Assembly (NCBI RefSeq): GCF_037023745.1
Contig: NZ_CP146101.1
Span: 3,030,001-3,094,000, forward strand
Direction of reading: 5' to 3'
DNA length: 64,000 bases
Source of the DNA: Streptomyces sp. SCSIO 30461
GTDB taxonomy: Bacteria > Actinomycetota > Actinomycetes > Streptomycetales > Streptomycetaceae
The position numbers and the translations under genes are program-made. Below the pieces are notes generated by a model that made no database searches, was not told where the DNA came from, and saw nothing but the letters and a program-made list of their open reading frames with translations. How positions within the stretch are numbered: the stretch's first letter is position 1; every line of letters begins with the position of its first letter. This document shows positions 43,745 to 53,243 of the stretch, piece after piece.

Positions 43745-44542
43745 TCAGCGGCGTTCGCGCTGGGCTTCCACGACCCGGCGCATCGTACGGTCGGCTGCCC
43801 CTCCCGCACGACGCTGCACCCGCTCCGAGAACCCCGGGAACTGGCCTCCGATCGCGGTGAGCACCTTCATCATCGCGGGCGCCACGTTCACCTCGGCGCG
43901 GTCCTGCTCGATGGCACGGACCACACCCGCGACGACCTGGCGCGGCGACACCGTGCCCAGGCCCGCGGGCGCCTCGGCCCCCGTGTCCGCGAACATGCCC
44001 GCGTCCCGGACGAAACCGGGCTGGATCACGGAGACGCCCACCCCGTGCTCGTGCAGGTCCTGGCGCAGACCGAGCGCGAAACCGCGCAGGCCGAACTTGG
44101 TGGCGTTGTAGAGAGCCGAGTGCTTGGTGGCCGTCTTGCCGGACATCGAACCGACGAAGGCGAGATGGCCGTGGCGCGCCTTCACCATCGCGGGTGCCAG
44201 CAGCCGGGCCAGCATGGCGGGGGACCTGAGGTTGACGGCGAGGGCGCGGTCGAGCTGCTCGGGGGTGTAGTCCAGCAGCTCGCCACTGGACGGCAGAGCG
44301 GCGTTGGCGATCAGGATGTCGATGCCGGCCGCCTCGTGCGCCAGCCGCTCGATGTCGTCAGGGTCCGCGAGGTCGGCGACCACGCCCCGCGCCCCGTAAC
44401 GCTCCACCAGCGGCTCCAACGCCTCGGGCCGGCGCCCGGTCAGGATCAACCGCGCGCCGCGTGCGTTGAGTTCCGCGGCGAGCGCGGCGCCGATACCGCC
44501 GGTGACACCGGTGAGCAGAACAGTTGATCCGGTGATGCGCAT
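43745..44542 (-). CDS. SDR-family NAD(P)-dependent oxidoreductase
   Basis: A 265-residue classical short-chain dehydrogenase. The cofactor motif is TGVTGGIG (11-18), NAA follows at about 80-82, and the catalytic set is Ser132 or Ser134, Tyr145 and Lys149 (YNATK). The substrate is unknown. A GGAGGG ribosome site precedes the ATG. It is divergent from the amidase-TetR pair, and the 50-bp spacer contains a perfect 18-bp palindrome, so it is probably controlled by that TetR. Confidence 0.9.
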   Translation of the reverse strand: MRITGSTVLLTGVTGGIGAALAAELNARGARLILTGRRPEALEPLVERYGARGVVADLADPDDIERLAHEAAGIDILIANAALPSSGELLDYTPEQLDRALAVNLRSPAMLARLLAPAMVKARHGHLAFVGSMSGKTATKHSALYNATKFGLRGFALGLRQDLHEHGVGVSVIQPGFVRDAGMFADTGAEAPAGLGTVSPRQVVAGVVRAIEQDRAEVNVAPAMMKVLTAIGGQFPGFSERVQRRAGGAADRTMRRVVEAQRERR

Positions 44543-44560
44543 CTGGTTACCCTCCAGTTC

Positions 44561-44578
44561 CGTTCGTTCGAACGAACG
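44561..44578. promoter_or_regulatory. Perfect 18-bp palindrome, TetR operator candidate
   Basis: CGTTCGTTCGAACGAACG occupies most of the 50-bp spacer between the divergent SDR and amidase-TetR genes, 18 bp from the SDR start and 14 bp from the amidase start. Bound protein would block both promoters. GTTCGTTCGAAC-type dyads are common TetR operators. The TetR at 46023 is the obvious partner. Confidence 0.7.
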
Positions 44579-44592
44579 ATAAGGAGGGCAGG

Positions 44593-46026
44593 GTGGTCAT
44601 GTCCACAGGGGACTACACAGGACTTACCGAACAGGCGAGAAGGTTGCGCGAGGGCGAGGTCACCTCGCGTGAACTCGTCGTGGACGCGCTGGAACGGATC
44701 GAGGCCAGCCAGCCCGTACTCAACGCCTTCCGGCATGTGCGGGCCGAGGCCGCGCTCGCCGACGCGGATGACGCCGACCGTCGACTCGCTTCGGGGGAGC
44801 GGCTACCGCTGCTCGGTGTGCCCATGGCGGTCAAGGACGACACCGATGTGGCCGGCCTGCCGACTCTGTTCGGCTGCCAGGGCGAGGTCGCACCGGCATC
44901 AGTCGACGGCGAGCCGGTACGCAGGCTGCGCGAGGCGGGCGCCGTCATCGTCGGCAAGACCAACTCCTGTGAACTCGGCCAGTGGGCGTTCACCGAGGGC
45001 CCCGCCTTCGGTGCCACTCGCAACCCCTGGTCGCATGGACACACCCCCGGCGGCTCGTCCGGTGGATCGGCGGCGGCCGTCGCCGCCGGACTCGTACCGG
45101 CCGCGCTCGGTTCGGACGGCGCCGGCTCCATCCGGATCCCGGCCGCCTGGACCCATCTCGTGGGGATCAAGCCGCAGCGCGGCAGGGTTTCCGTCCATCC
45201 GCACATCGATGCGTTCCAGGGCCTCGCCGTCAACGGCCCGCTGGCCCGTACGGTCGCCGACGCGGCCCTGCTGCTCGACGCTGTCCAGGGGCCGCACCCG
45301 GAGGACCTGCACCGGCCCGAAGCCGTCGACGCGTCCGCCGCCGCCCGCCGCGAACCTGGCCGGCTGCGCATCGCCCTCGCCTGGCGCCCGCCGCTCACCC
45401 TCACCGGCGCCAAGCCGCACCCCGAGGTCCGCCGTGCCGTCTCCGAGGTCGCCGATGCCCTCGCCCGGCTCGGGCACGACGTCGAGGAGGCCAGGCCGCG
45501 CTACGGGCTCATCGGGCTCGGTTTCGTCCCGCGCGGGACGACCGGTGTCTCCGAGATCGCGGCGCTGCACCCCGAGCCCGCGCTGCTCGACCCGCGCACC
45601 CGTACCGCGATGCGCAACGGCAAGCTGCTCGGCGGCCGTATCGTGCGCGCGGCGCGCGCCCGTGAGGTACGCCAGCACCAGCGCATCGGCGCCATCTTCG
45701 ACACCTACGACGTCGTGCTGACCCCCACCACGGCCGTGCCGCCGCCCGCGATCGGCACCTTCGACGGGCTCGGCGCCTGGCGTACCAACTCCATCATGGC
45801 CGCGGCCTGCCCCTACGCCTGGCCGTGGAACGTACTCGGCTGGCCCGGGGTGAACGTGCCCGCCGGGTTCACCTCCGGCGGTCTGCCGGTGGGTGCACAA
45901 CTGCTGGGCCCCGCAGGTGGCGAGGAGCGTCTGATCTCGCTGGCCGCCCAGTTGGAGGACGCCCTGCGCTGGTACGAGCACCACCCCTCCCCGCCGACCG
46001 TGCGGAGCGCGCCGGTGGAACAATGA
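44593..46026 (+). CDS. Amidase signature enzyme
   Basis: A 477-residue amidase with the Ser-cisSer-Lys triad: Lys81 (VKDD), cis-Ser155 in GGSSGGSAA and nucleophile Ser179 in GSDGAGSI. The usual GGSIR is AGSIR here. It hydrolyses an unknown amide. The start may be the GTG at 44593 or the ATG at 44599; both follow AAGGAGG. Its stop overlaps the TetR start (ATGA), so amidase and regulator form one transcript. It is beside the pyrimidine operon but separately regulated. Confidence 0.9.
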   Translation: MVMSTGDYTGLTEQARRLREGEVTSRELVVDALERIEASQPVLNAFRHVRAEAALADADDADRRLASGERLPLLGVPMAVKDDTDVAGLPTLFGCQGEVAPASVDGEPVRRLREAGAVIVGKTNSCELGQWAFTEGPAFGATRNPWSHGHTPGGSSGGSAAAVAAGLVPAALGSDGAGSIRIPAAWTHLVGIKPQRGRVSVHPHIDAFQGLAVNGPLARTVADAALLLDAVQGPHPEDLHRPEAVDASAAARREPGRLRIALAWRPPLTLTGAKPHPEVRRAVSEVADALARLGHDVEEARPRYGLIGLGFVPRGTTGVSEIAALHPEPALLDPRTRTAMRNGKLLGGRIVRAARAREVRQHQRIGAIFDTYDVVLTPTTAVPPPAIGTFDGLGAWRTNSIMAAACPYAWPWNVLGWPGVNVPAGFTSGGLPVGAQLLGPAGGEERLISLAAQLEDALRWYEHHPSPPTVRSAPVEQ

Positions 46027-46619
46027 CCACCATGTCCAGCGAGCACGTCCCGGCCACCGCCCAGCCCATACTCCCGACGAAGCAACGCATCATCGGTGCC
46101 GTCCTGCGCGTCATCGGAGAGGACGGCATCGCCGGGGTCACCAACCGGCGGATCGCGAAGGAGGCGGGCGTCTCGCTCGGGTCCGTCACCTACCACTTCA
46201 CCAGTCAGCACGAGATGCTGCGGGAGTCCATGCTGCACTTCGTGCACGAGGAGACCCGGCGGCTGACCGAGCTCGCCGACGAGGGTGAGGCGGCGGGCCT
46301 CGGTCTCGACGCCGCCGCGTCGCTCGCGGGACAGGTCGCGGACGGCACCGTCTTCGACAGTGAGCACATCGCTCCCTTCGAGCTGTACATCCAGGCGGGG
46401 CGGGACGAACGGCTGAGGGAGGCGGCGGCCGAATGCTTCACCGCGTACGACCGCCTCGCCACACAGATCCTCACCGCCCTTGGTGTCCCCGACGCCGAGC
46501 GGCTGGCCTCGACCACGGTCGCCCTGATCGCCGGGCTCCAGCTCCGGCGGCTGGCCACCGGTTCGCCCGCGGAGGACCTGGCGGACGCGCTGCTGCTGCT
46601 GGTGGGCGGTCGGGTCTGA
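46023..46619 (+). CDS. TetR-family transcriptional regulator
   Basis: A 198-residue TetR protein. The N-terminal HTH (about 22-66) includes RRIAKEAGVSLGSVTYHF; the remaining helical region is the ligand-binding and dimer domain. It is translated together with the amidase (ATGA overlap) and most likely binds the palindrome at 44561-44578, repressing the amidase-tetR and SDR transcripts until an inducer appears. A strong terminator follows at 46628. Confidence 0.92.
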   Translation: MTTMSSEHVPATAQPILPTKQRIIGAVLRVIGEDGIAGVTNRRIAKEAGVSLGSVTYHFTSQHEMLRESMLHFVHEETRRLTELADEGEAAGLGLDAAASLAGQVADGTVFDSEHIAPFELYIQAGRDERLREAAAECFTAYDRLATQILTALGVPDAERLASTTVALIAGLQLRRLATGSPAEDLADALLLLVGGRV

Positions 46620-46627
46620 GTACGCCT

Positions 46628-46667
46628 GCCCTGAGCCGCTCGGGATGCGTCCCGAGCGGCTCAGGGC
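46628..46667. terminator. Strong intrinsic terminator
   Basis: A perfect 18-bp stem (GCCCTGAGCCGCTCGGGA and complement) with a TGCG loop begins 8 bp after the TetR stop and ends the amidase-tetR transcript. Confidence 0.8.
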
Positions 46668-46816
46668 GTGTGCCGGTCCGCGGCCGACCAGGCCTGCCGA
46701 ACGGGTCAGTGCGGGCCGGGTTATGCCGGTATGGGCGTGTGTGTGGCTTAGGTTGGTCTGACCATGCGCCACCGCACCGGCCGCATGGCCGAGCCTGGCC
46801 GAAAGGGGCGCCCGGG

Positions 46817-48118
46817 ATGTCGCGCACGCACACATGGCACAGGACCGGATACGGCAGGACCCGGTATGGCAGGGCCGCCGCCGTCACGCTGGCCGCCGCT
46901 GGGCTGCTCGCCGCAGCGGCCTGCACCGGGCTCACGTCATCCGGATCGCCTGCGGCTCACCCCACCGCAACGTCGGAGCCCTCTGCCCGCAGCCTGGACC
47001 CGGCGGTGTCGCAGCGGCTCGACAAGGCCATCACCCAGGTGCTGCGCCAGACCGGGGTCCCCGGTGTGATCGTCGGAGTGTGGCAGCCGGGGAAGGGTGA
47101 CTACATCCGGGCTTTCGGCGTCGCCGACAAGAGCAGCGGCAAGGCCATGTCCCAGGATCTGCGGATGCGGATCGGCAGCGAGACCAAGACGTTCACCGTG
47201 ACGGCCCTGCTCAGGCTGGTGGACGAGGGCAAGGTCGGTCTCGACGACCCCATCTCCGACTACGTGGACGGAGTGCCGAACGGCGAGAACATCACGCTGC
47301 GTCAGCTGGCCGAGATGCGCAGCGGACTGTACTCATACACGGACGACCCGGCCTTCGACAAGGCCCTCATGGCCGACCCTGACCGGGTGTTCACCCCCCA
47401 GCAGCTGCTCGACTACGCCTTCGACCACCCGGTGGGCTTCCAGCCGGGCGAGAAGTTCCAGTACTCCAACACCAACACGATCCTGCTCGGTCTGGTCATC
47501 GAGAAGGCGAGCGGCCGGAGTCTGCGGGAGGACCTGGACCGCAGTGTCCTCGGCCCGGCCGGCCTCGACGACACGCTGTTCCCCGAAGGCGCCGAATTCC
47601 CCGAGCCGCACGCACAGGGGTACACCGACCAGACGCCGGACGGCGAGGAGGCGAACGCCACCGACTGGGACCCGTCCTGGGCCTGGGCGGCCGGGGCGAT
47701 GATCTCCGACCTGCAGGACCTGCGGGAATGGGCACGCATCGTGGCCACCGGCACACTGCTCAAGCCGGCGACCCAGGCTCAGCGGCTGCGCATGCTGCCC
47801 ACCGGCTTCCCAGGGACGGGCTACGGTCTGGGCATCTTCGAGAACCACGGCTGGATCGGTCACAACGGCTCGCTGCCCGGCTACCAGAGCGTGACCGTGT
47901 ACCTGCCCGAGACCAAGGCCACGATGGTGATCCTCACCAACACCGACAACCCGTACCAGGGCAGCGAGAACAGCACGGTGTTCGCCAAGGCCATCACGGG
48001 AATCGTGACGCCGGAGAACGTGTACAGCCTGCCGCCCGCGCCCGCGTCATCGGCACAGCCGACAGCGTCCGCCGCGTCCTCGGGGGCTTCCGGCTCCGCT
48101 GAGGAGTCCGCAGGCTGA
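46817..48118 (+). CDS. Serine hydrolase lipoprotein (class C beta-lactamase / DD-peptidase fold)
   Basis: A 433-residue penicillin-recognising-fold hydrolase. A lipoprotein signal leads to Cys36 (LAAAAC). The catalytic motifs are SxxK at Ser121-Lys124 (GSETKTF), YxN in FQYSNTN and HNG in GHNGSLPG. The family includes D-alanyl-D-alanine carboxypeptidases, esterases and class C-like beta-lactamases. Its role is probably cell-wall turnover or an esterase outside the membrane. A Ser/Ala-rich tail ends the protein. ATG at 46817. Confidence 0.9.
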   Translation: MSRTHTWHRTGYGRTRYGRAAAVTLAAAGLLAAAACTGLTSSGSPAAHPTATSEPSARSLDPAVSQRLDKAITQVLRQTGVPGVIVGVWQPGKGDYIRAFGVADKSSGKAMSQDLRMRIGSETKTFTVTALLRLVDEGKVGLDDPISDYVDGVPNGENITLRQLAEMRSGLYSYTDDPAFDKALMADPDRVFTPQQLLDYAFDHPVGFQPGEKFQYSNTNTILLGLVIEKASGRSLREDLDRSVLGPAGLDDTLFPEGAEFPEPHAQGYTDQTPDGEEANATDWDPSWAWAAGAMISDLQDLREWARIVATGTLLKPATQAQRLRMLPTGFPGTGYGLGIFENHGWIGHNGSLPGYQSVTVYLPETKATMVILTNTDNPYQGSENSTVFAKAITGIVTPENVYSLPPAPASSAQPTASAASSGASGSAEESAG

Positions 48119-48136
48119 CCGCTGCCCCTGCCAGAC

Positions 48137-48174
48137 CGGCGAGCCTGGGCGGCCAAGGCCGCGCAGGCTCGCCG
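48137..48174. terminator. Hairpin terminator
   Basis: An almost perfect 18-bp stem (CGGCGAGCCTG, one G-G mismatch, then GCGGCC) with an AA loop, 18 bp after the serine hydrolase stop. Confidence 0.75.
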
Positions 48175-48300
48175 GGACTCGGTGCGGCCGCCGCGAGACG
48201 CTTCGTGTTCACCCGGGGTTTGCCGTGGATGTCCCTGGTGTCCATCGGTTCGTCGCCCCGAGTCGGCTGGGATGTCAGCGCGGCGTGCTTTGCTGGACGC

Positions 48301-49164
48301 ATGACCGAAGAGTTTCTGTCCGGGACGACAGGCAATCCCTGGGAGTCCGTCACCCTTGCCCTGGTCGAGGAGGCGGTCCGCAAGGCGGCCGCCGTCGAGA
48401 TCATGCCGCGTTTCCGCCAGCTCGCCGAGCACGAGATCCTCGAGAAGAACGGTCCGCATGATCTGGTGACCGTGGCCGACCGCAGCGCCGAGGAGCACCT
48501 CACCGCCTCACTGTCCGCGCTGCTGCCGGGTTCGGTCGTGGTGGGCGAGGAGGCGGTCCACGCCGATTCGGCGATATGCGGCGCGCTCGACGGCGACGCT
48601 CCGGTCTGGATCGTGGACCCGGTCGACGGCACTCGCCAGTTCGTCCACGGTGACCCCGGCTTCTGCACGCTGGTCGCGCTCGCCCGGCATGGTGAGGTGC
48701 TGGCTTCCTGGACCTACGCCCCGGCGCTGGACGAGATGGCGGTGGCGGTGCGCGGACACGGCGCGCGGGTGGACGGCAGGCCGATCAGCTCGGGCTCGCC
48801 CGCACCCGGAGCGGTTCTCGAAGTGGCCACCTCCCACCCGGACTTCACCACGGACGAGCAGAAGCGCGCCCTGCTCGCCCTGCGCGTCGACGGCATAGCC
48901 ACCCGACCATGCGGTTCCGCGGGTCTCGAGTACCTCGCTGTGGCCCGCGGTGAGCTGTCAGCCATAGTCTTCTCTTGGGAAAATCCATGGGATCACGCGG
49001 CGGGGCTACTCCTGGTCGCCGAGGCGGGCGGCACGGACCTGACCCTCACCGGAGAGCGCTTCCGCGTCACCGGCGGCAACGCGCTGCCGTTCACGGCGGC
49101 TCGGGACGAGACGACGGTCAGCCGGATCCACGCATTGCTGGCAGCACCCGGACGCACCGTGTGA
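48301..49164 (+). CDS. Inositol monophosphatase family protein
   Basis: A 287-residue Mg-dependent sugar-phosphatase fold protein. The metal ligands appear in VVVGEEAVH, WIVDPVDGTRQFV and the late WENPWDHAAGLLLVAEAGG. Possible substrates are inositol phosphates, histidinol phosphate or PAP. The ATG at 48301 gives the usual N-terminus; an upstream in-frame start would add 32 unlikely residues. It is convergent with the nucleotidyltransferase, with a 33-bp gap. Confidence 0.9.
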   Translation: MTEEFLSGTTGNPWESVTLALVEEAVRKAAAVEIMPRFRQLAEHEILEKNGPHDLVTVADRSAEEHLTASLSALLPGSVVVGEEAVHADSAICGALDGDAPVWIVDPVDGTRQFVHGDPGFCTLVALARHGEVLASWTYAPALDEMAVAVRGHGARVDGRPISSGSPAPGAVLEVATSHPDFTTDEQKRALLALRVDGIATRPCGSAGLEYLAVARGELSAIVFSWENPWDHAAGLLLVAEAGGTDLTLTGERFRVTGGNALPFTAARDETTVSRIHALLAAPGRTV

Positions 49165-49197
49165 AAGCTCGGCAGGGCCGCGCCTTGCCCGGCACCC

Positions 49198-50001
49198 TCA
49201 GCCGAGCAGCTCCCTGGTATCCCGCACCAGCCGTGCCGCGTCGGCGACCGCCGTCGCGTCCAGGGCGCGCAGTGCGGCTGCCGCCCGGTCTCCGAAGTCC
49301 GCGGGGGCGTTCGGTAGCCGGGACGCGCTCGCCAGCGCGCCCTTCTCGTTGAGCAGCCAGGTGCGGTGAGCCGCGTGCATCGACTGGGTGAGTACGCCGA
49401 AGGCGCGGGAGAGGCACAGCGACACATGCAAGGCGTCCCCACCACGGACCGACTTGGCCGCCGCAGCCACTGAGAAGTCCGCCTCCCAGGCGGCTTCGAC
49501 CAGAGCCTGCCGCAGCGGCTCCGGATACACCGCCGTCTCCGTCCGAAGGGCGGTCAACTCACCTGAGGGATCTGCGAGTACCCGGCAGAGCGCGACCTCG
49601 CCCGCGTACGCCGGTGACCAGAAGCCCAGCGGGTGCCCTGCCTGCACGCCCACCTCGTAGCGGCCCACACGGCAGTCCGCCCAGACGGACTCCACTCGGT
49701 CGAGATCCCGCAGGATCCAGTCCACTCGAGCGCCGTCCGCCGTGAGCCACACGCCGCCGTCCACCCACGGTCCCCAACCGCCGGGGCCCGCCACCTCCAC
49801 CGGGCCACCGGTGAAGGTGGCGGCCAGCGCTGCCAACGCCGCCGTATCCGGTGTGCCCCTGTAGTAGAGACCCAGATCCCAGTCGGAGTCCGGCCGGTGC
49901 GCGCCGCGCGCCCGGCTGCCGCCGAGGGCGACGGCGTGAATGCCCCGCACTCCGGTGAGCCGTGCCGCCATGTCCGCCATGCCATCGAGCTGGTTCGTCA
50001 T
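49198..50001 (-). CDS. Nucleotidyltransferase-domain protein (ANT/KNTase type)
   Basis: A 267-residue protein with the polymerase-beta-type motif GGSRARG (27-33) followed by DSDWDLG (38-44), Asp40 and Asp42 being the metal ligands. A C-terminal helical domain follows. It resembles aminoglycoside or lincosamide nucleotidyltransferase-like proteins of Streptomyces, most of which have no shown resistance function. Resistance is therefore not claimed. Confidence 0.85.
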   Translation of the reverse strand: MTNQLDGMADMAARLTGVRGIHAVALGGSRARGAHRPDSDWDLGLYYRGTPDTAALAALAATFTGGPVEVAGPGGWGPWVDGGVWLTADGARVDWILRDLDRVESVWADCRVGRYEVGVQAGHPLGFWSPAYAGEVALCRVLADPSGELTALRTETAVYPEPLRQALVEAAWEADFSVAAAAKSVRGGDALHVSLCLSRAFGVLTQSMHAAHRTWLLNEKGALASASRLPNAPADFGDRAAAALRALDATAVADAARLVRDTRELLG

Positions 50002-50087
50002 CGCTGCGTACGCTACCCCCGGCCGCGGTGTCGGCGGCTGCGAATATGCTGGGTCCCCTGGTCACCGGTGGACGAAGGAGACCGAAG

Positions 50088-51503
50088 GTGCCGTCGATGC
50101 TCGATACCGTCGTCGTGGGCGCGGGGCCCAACGGGCTTACCGCCGCCGCCGAGTTGGCCCGCCGCGGGTGCTCGGTCGCGGTGTTCGAGGCCCGGGACAC
50201 GGTGGGTGGGGGAGCCAGGACCGAAGAGCTCACCCTGCCCGGATTCCGCCATGACCCGTGCTCTGCCGTGCACCCGCTGGGCATCGGTTCCCCGGCTTTC
50301 AAAGCCATGCCGCTGGCGCGCTACGGGCTGGAGTGGCTGCATCCTCCGCTCCCCATGGCCCATCCGTTCGACGACGGCACGGCAGCGGTGCTGTCCCGGT
50401 CGGTCGCCGAGACCGCCGCCTCCTTCGGGCCGCGGGACGCCGGGACGTACCGCCGCATGGTCGCCCCCTATCTGGGGAAGTGGGACAGCCTCGCGCGGGA
50501 CTTCATGGCACTGCCGCTGACCGCGCTGCCCCGCGACCCGCTCACGCTGGCGCGCTTCGGTGTCGACGGACTGCCACCGGCCACCTGGCTGATGCGGAGG
50601 TTCCGCGACGACCGCGCCCGGGCCCTCTTCGCCGGTCTCGTCGGGCATGTGATCGCCCCGCTGGGCGGCATCGCCACCGGCGCCGTCGGGCTGGTCTTCG
50701 CCCTCGCCGCCCATGCAGGCGGCTGGCCGCTGCCGCGCGGTGGCTCGCAGTCCATCGCGGACGCCCTCGCCGTCTATGTACGCGATCTCGGGGGGACCGT
50801 GCACACCGGCACCGAGATCAAGCGTCTCGATGACCTACCCCCCGCACGTGCCTATGTCTTCGACACCTCACCGACCGCGCTCGCCCGGATCGCGGGCCTG
50901 GGCCGCTACTACGACGCCTACCGGTACGGTGCGAGCGTCTTCAAGATCGATTACGCACTCGACGGCCCCGTGCCCTGGACCGCCGATGATCCCCGGAGAG
51001 CCGGGACGGTGCAGATCGGTCCAGCCAGCCGGGACATCGCCACCGCCCTGGACCAGGCATCGGGCGGCCGTGCCCCCCACACACCCTTCCTGATCACCGC
51101 GCAGCCCAGCCTGGTGGACCCGTCGCGTGCTCCTGAGGGCAAGCACGTCTTCTGGGTGTACGGCCACGCCCCGAACGGCTGGGAGGGCGACCTCACCGAC
51201 GCGATCGAACGACAGATCGAGCGATTCGCGCCAGGTTTCCGTGACCGCGTACTCGCCAGGGCCACCGCGGGGCCGCCCGAGATGGCCGCACGCAATGCGA
51301 ACTACGTGGGCGGCGACATCGCCTGCGGAGCCGCCCGCGGGCTCCAGTTGATGCTGCGCCCCAAGCTCTCCCTCTTCCCGTACTCGACGCCGCATCCCGC
51401 CGTGTTCCTGTGCTCGTCGGCGACCCCGCCGGGGCCGGGCGTCCACGGGATGTCCGGCCACAATGCCGCCAAGGCGGTGTGGCGGCGGCTGCGCGCACGA
51501 TGA
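50088..51503 (+). CDS. FAD-dependent oxidoreductase (phytoene desaturase/PYROXD2-like)
   Basis: A 471-residue flavoprotein with the dinucleotide motif [20 protein letters not shown] (about 8-27) and [17 protein letters not shown], as in carotenoid desaturases and PYROXD2-like proteins. The C-terminal segment [20 protein letters not shown] is the family's second FAD contact. No carotenoid genes are nearby, so the substrate is unknown. The GTG at 50088 has GAAGGAG 8 nt upstream. Confidence 0.88.
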   Translation: MPSMLDTVVVGAGPNGLTAAAELARRGCSVAVFEARDTVGGGARTEELTLPGFRHDPCSAVHPLGIGSPAFKAMPLARYGLEWLHPPLPMAHPFDDGTAAVLSRSVAETAASFGPRDAGTYRRMVAPYLGKWDSLARDFMALPLTALPRDPLTLARFGVDGLPPATWLMRRFRDDRARALFAGLVGHVIAPLGGIATGAVGLVFALAAHAGGWPLPRGGSQSIADALAVYVRDLGGTVHTGTEIKRLDDLPPARAYVFDTSPTALARIAGLGRYYDAYRYGASVFKIDYALDGPVPWTADDPRRAGTVQIGPASRDIATALDQASGGRAPHTPFLITAQPSLVDPSRAPEGKHVFWVYGHAPNGWEGDLTDAIERQIERFAPGFRDRVLARATAGPPEMAARNANYVGGDIACGAARGLQLMLRPKLSLFPYSTPHPAVFLCSSATPPGPGVHGMSGHNAAKAVWRRLRAR

Positions 51504-51510
51504 TGGCGGT

Positions 51511-52029
51511 ATGAGTACCGCACCCGTGATCACCCTCGTCCAGGGCGACATCACCGAGCAGCAAGCCGACGTCATCGTCAACGCCGCGAACTCCTCGCTC
51601 CTCGGGGGTGGCGGGGTCGACGGCGCCATCCACCGGCGCGGAGGTCCCGAGATCCTGGCGGAGTGCCGAAAGCTGCGCGCCTCGCACTACGGCAAGGGCC
51701 TGCCGACCGGGCAGGCGGTCTCCACCACCGCGGGTCGGTTGCCCGCGCGCTGGGTGGTCCACACCGTGGGGCCGGTGCACAGCCGTAGCGAGGACCGCTC
51801 CGAGTTGCTCGCCTCCTGCTACCGCGAGTCCCTGCGGGTCGCCGATGAGCTCGGGGCGCGGACCGTCGCCTTCCCCGCCGTCTCCACCGGCATCTACGGC
51901 TGGCCGATGGAGGACGGCGCCAGAATCGCGGTGGAGACGGTGCGCGGCACGCCGACATCCGTCGAGGAGGTCCGCTTCGTGCTCTTCGACCGCCAGGCGT
52001 ACGCGGCGTTCGAGCTGTACGCCGGCTGA
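51511..52029 (+). CDS. Macro domain ADP-ribose deacylase (YmdB-like)
   Basis: A 172-residue macro domain protein. NAANSSLLGGGGVDGAIHRR (about 24-43) is the MacroD-type catalytic loop, and STGIYGWP (about 127-134) is the second ADP-ribose contact. It hydrolyses O-acetyl-ADP-ribose or mono-ADP-ribose on proteins. It starts 7 bp after the flavoprotein stop. The sirtuin at 55.2 kb makes such acyl-ADP-ribose, a possible biochemical link though not an operon. Confidence 0.92.
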   Translation: MSTAPVITLVQGDITEQQADVIVNAANSSLLGGGGVDGAIHRRGGPEILAECRKLRASHYGKGLPTGQAVSTTAGRLPARWVVHTVGPVHSRSEDRSELLASCYRESLRVADELGARTVAFPAVSTGIYGWPMEDGARIAVETVRGTPTSVEEVRFVLFDRQAYAAFELYAG

Positions 52030-52160
52030 CCCGGCGGTTCGCAGCCCGGTGCCCTCACCACCCCGTCAGGACCGCGCACAAGCGCGGGCCGGGCAGCACA
52101 CGGAAGCTCCGAACCCGGCACCCCATGGCGCCCGGGACCTCGGCCGAGGCCCGGCGCCAG

Positions 52161-52180
52161 CGATGCGCGAGTGCGCATCG
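52161..52180. terminator. Hairpin before the VOC gene
   Basis: CGATGCGC-GAGT-GCGCATCG, a perfect 8-bp stem, 130 bp after the macro domain stop and 55 bp before the VOC start. It could be a terminator or an operator-like dyad. Confidence 0.4.
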
Positions 52181-52235
52181 AGGCGGTCCGCCTAGCGTGT
52201 GGTGCTCGGTACGGACGGTGCAAGGGAGAAGTTTG

Positions 52236-53021
52236 ATGGCCGGTTTCGTTGAGGGCGCACCCTGCTGGGTGGATGCGATGCTTCCGGATCTGGAGGCGGG
52301 GCGGCGCTTCTACGGCGGGCTGTTCGGCTGGACGTTCGAAGACTCCGGGGAGGAGTTCGGCTCGTACCACGAGGCGCGGCTCGAGGGTAGGAGCGCGGCC
52401 GGGATGTTCCCGGTTCCGTCCGGCCAGGAGCCCGTCGCCGCCTGGAACCTGCATTTCGCGGCTCCCGATGTCGCGAGCCTCGCCGACCGGGTGGCGGCGG
52501 CGGGCGGAAAACTGGTCGACGGCCCCACCAAGGTCGGCGACGCGGGCACCCAGCTGCTGTTCACCGACCCGGGAGGTGCTGTCGTCGGGGCGTGGCAGGA
52601 GGGCGCCCGGGCAGGCTTCGCCGTGCAGGGCGAGCCCGGCTCGTTCTTCTGGCCCGAGATCTACACCCGCGACAAGGAGAGGGTCGATCCGTTCTACGAG
52701 ACCGTCTTCGGGTACGCGGGGCAGCAGGTCGCCGAGGGTGCCGAGTTCGACTTCAAGCTCTGGACGCTGCCGGGGCAGCAGTACCCGGTCGCCGGGCGCC
52801 TGCAGATGAACGAGTACTACCCGCCGGAGCTTCCGGCCCACGCGCTGGTCTACTTCAAGGTCGCGGACACGGACGCCGCGGTGGCCAAGGTCCGGGAGCT
52901 GGGCGGCACAGTGACCCGCGAGCCGTCGGACAGCCCGTTCGGCCGGTCCGCCCACGTGGTGGACGACCAGGGGGCCCGGTTCGCGCTGATGGGCCCTGCC
53001 GCCGGGGGCGAATCGCACTGA
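52236..53021 (+). CDS. VOC (glyoxalase/dioxygenase-like) family protein
   Basis: A 261-residue protein made of two vicinal-oxygen-chelate modules: the first has CWVDAMLPDLEAGRRFYGGL (about 10-29), the second FFWPEIYTRDKERVDPFYET (about 138-157). Tandem VOC proteins of this type (including hydroxylase-like members) are common in Streptomyces and mostly uncharacterised. AAGGGAGAAG precedes the ATG at 52236. Confidence 0.88.
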   Translation: MAGFVEGAPCWVDAMLPDLEAGRRFYGGLFGWTFEDSGEEFGSYHEARLEGRSAAGMFPVPSGQEPVAAWNLHFAAPDVASLADRVAAAGGKLVDGPTKVGDAGTQLLFTDPGGAVVGAWQEGARAGFAVQGEPGSFFWPEIYTRDKERVDPFYETVFGYAGQQVAEGAEFDFKLWTLPGQQYPVAGRLQMNEYYPPELPAHALVYFKVADTDAAVAKVRELGGTVTREPSDSPFGRSAHVVDDQGARFALMGPAAGGESH

Positions 53022-53082
53022 GAAACGAGGGACGAGGGGCATGATGTGGGACGGCTGAGGTCTCGCGCATGAACCTTCTGCG

Positions 53083-53121
53083 ACCGGCTCCGACCGACGG
53101 CGACCGTTGGTCGGAGCCGGT
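53083..53121. terminator. Hairpin terminator after the VOC gene
   Basis: A 13-bp perfect stem (ACCGGCTCCGACC and complement) around a 13-nt loop, 61 bp after the VOC stop. Confidence 0.65.
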
Positions 53122-53243
53122 CCGTGTCATGGGCCGAATGGGCTGTACCCGCGGAACAGGCAAATCCGGGACGCCCCTGGCAGCGGAACGGTGATGTCGT
53201 ATTTCCGCCAGCCGGCGGGTGGTCCGTGGCCGATGCTTGAACC

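Noticed and set aside
49198..50001. Aminoglycoside or lincosamide resistance determinant
   Set aside because: Only the general nucleotidyltransferase motif is visible; similarity to a known resistance enzyme cannot be claimed from sequence reading alone.
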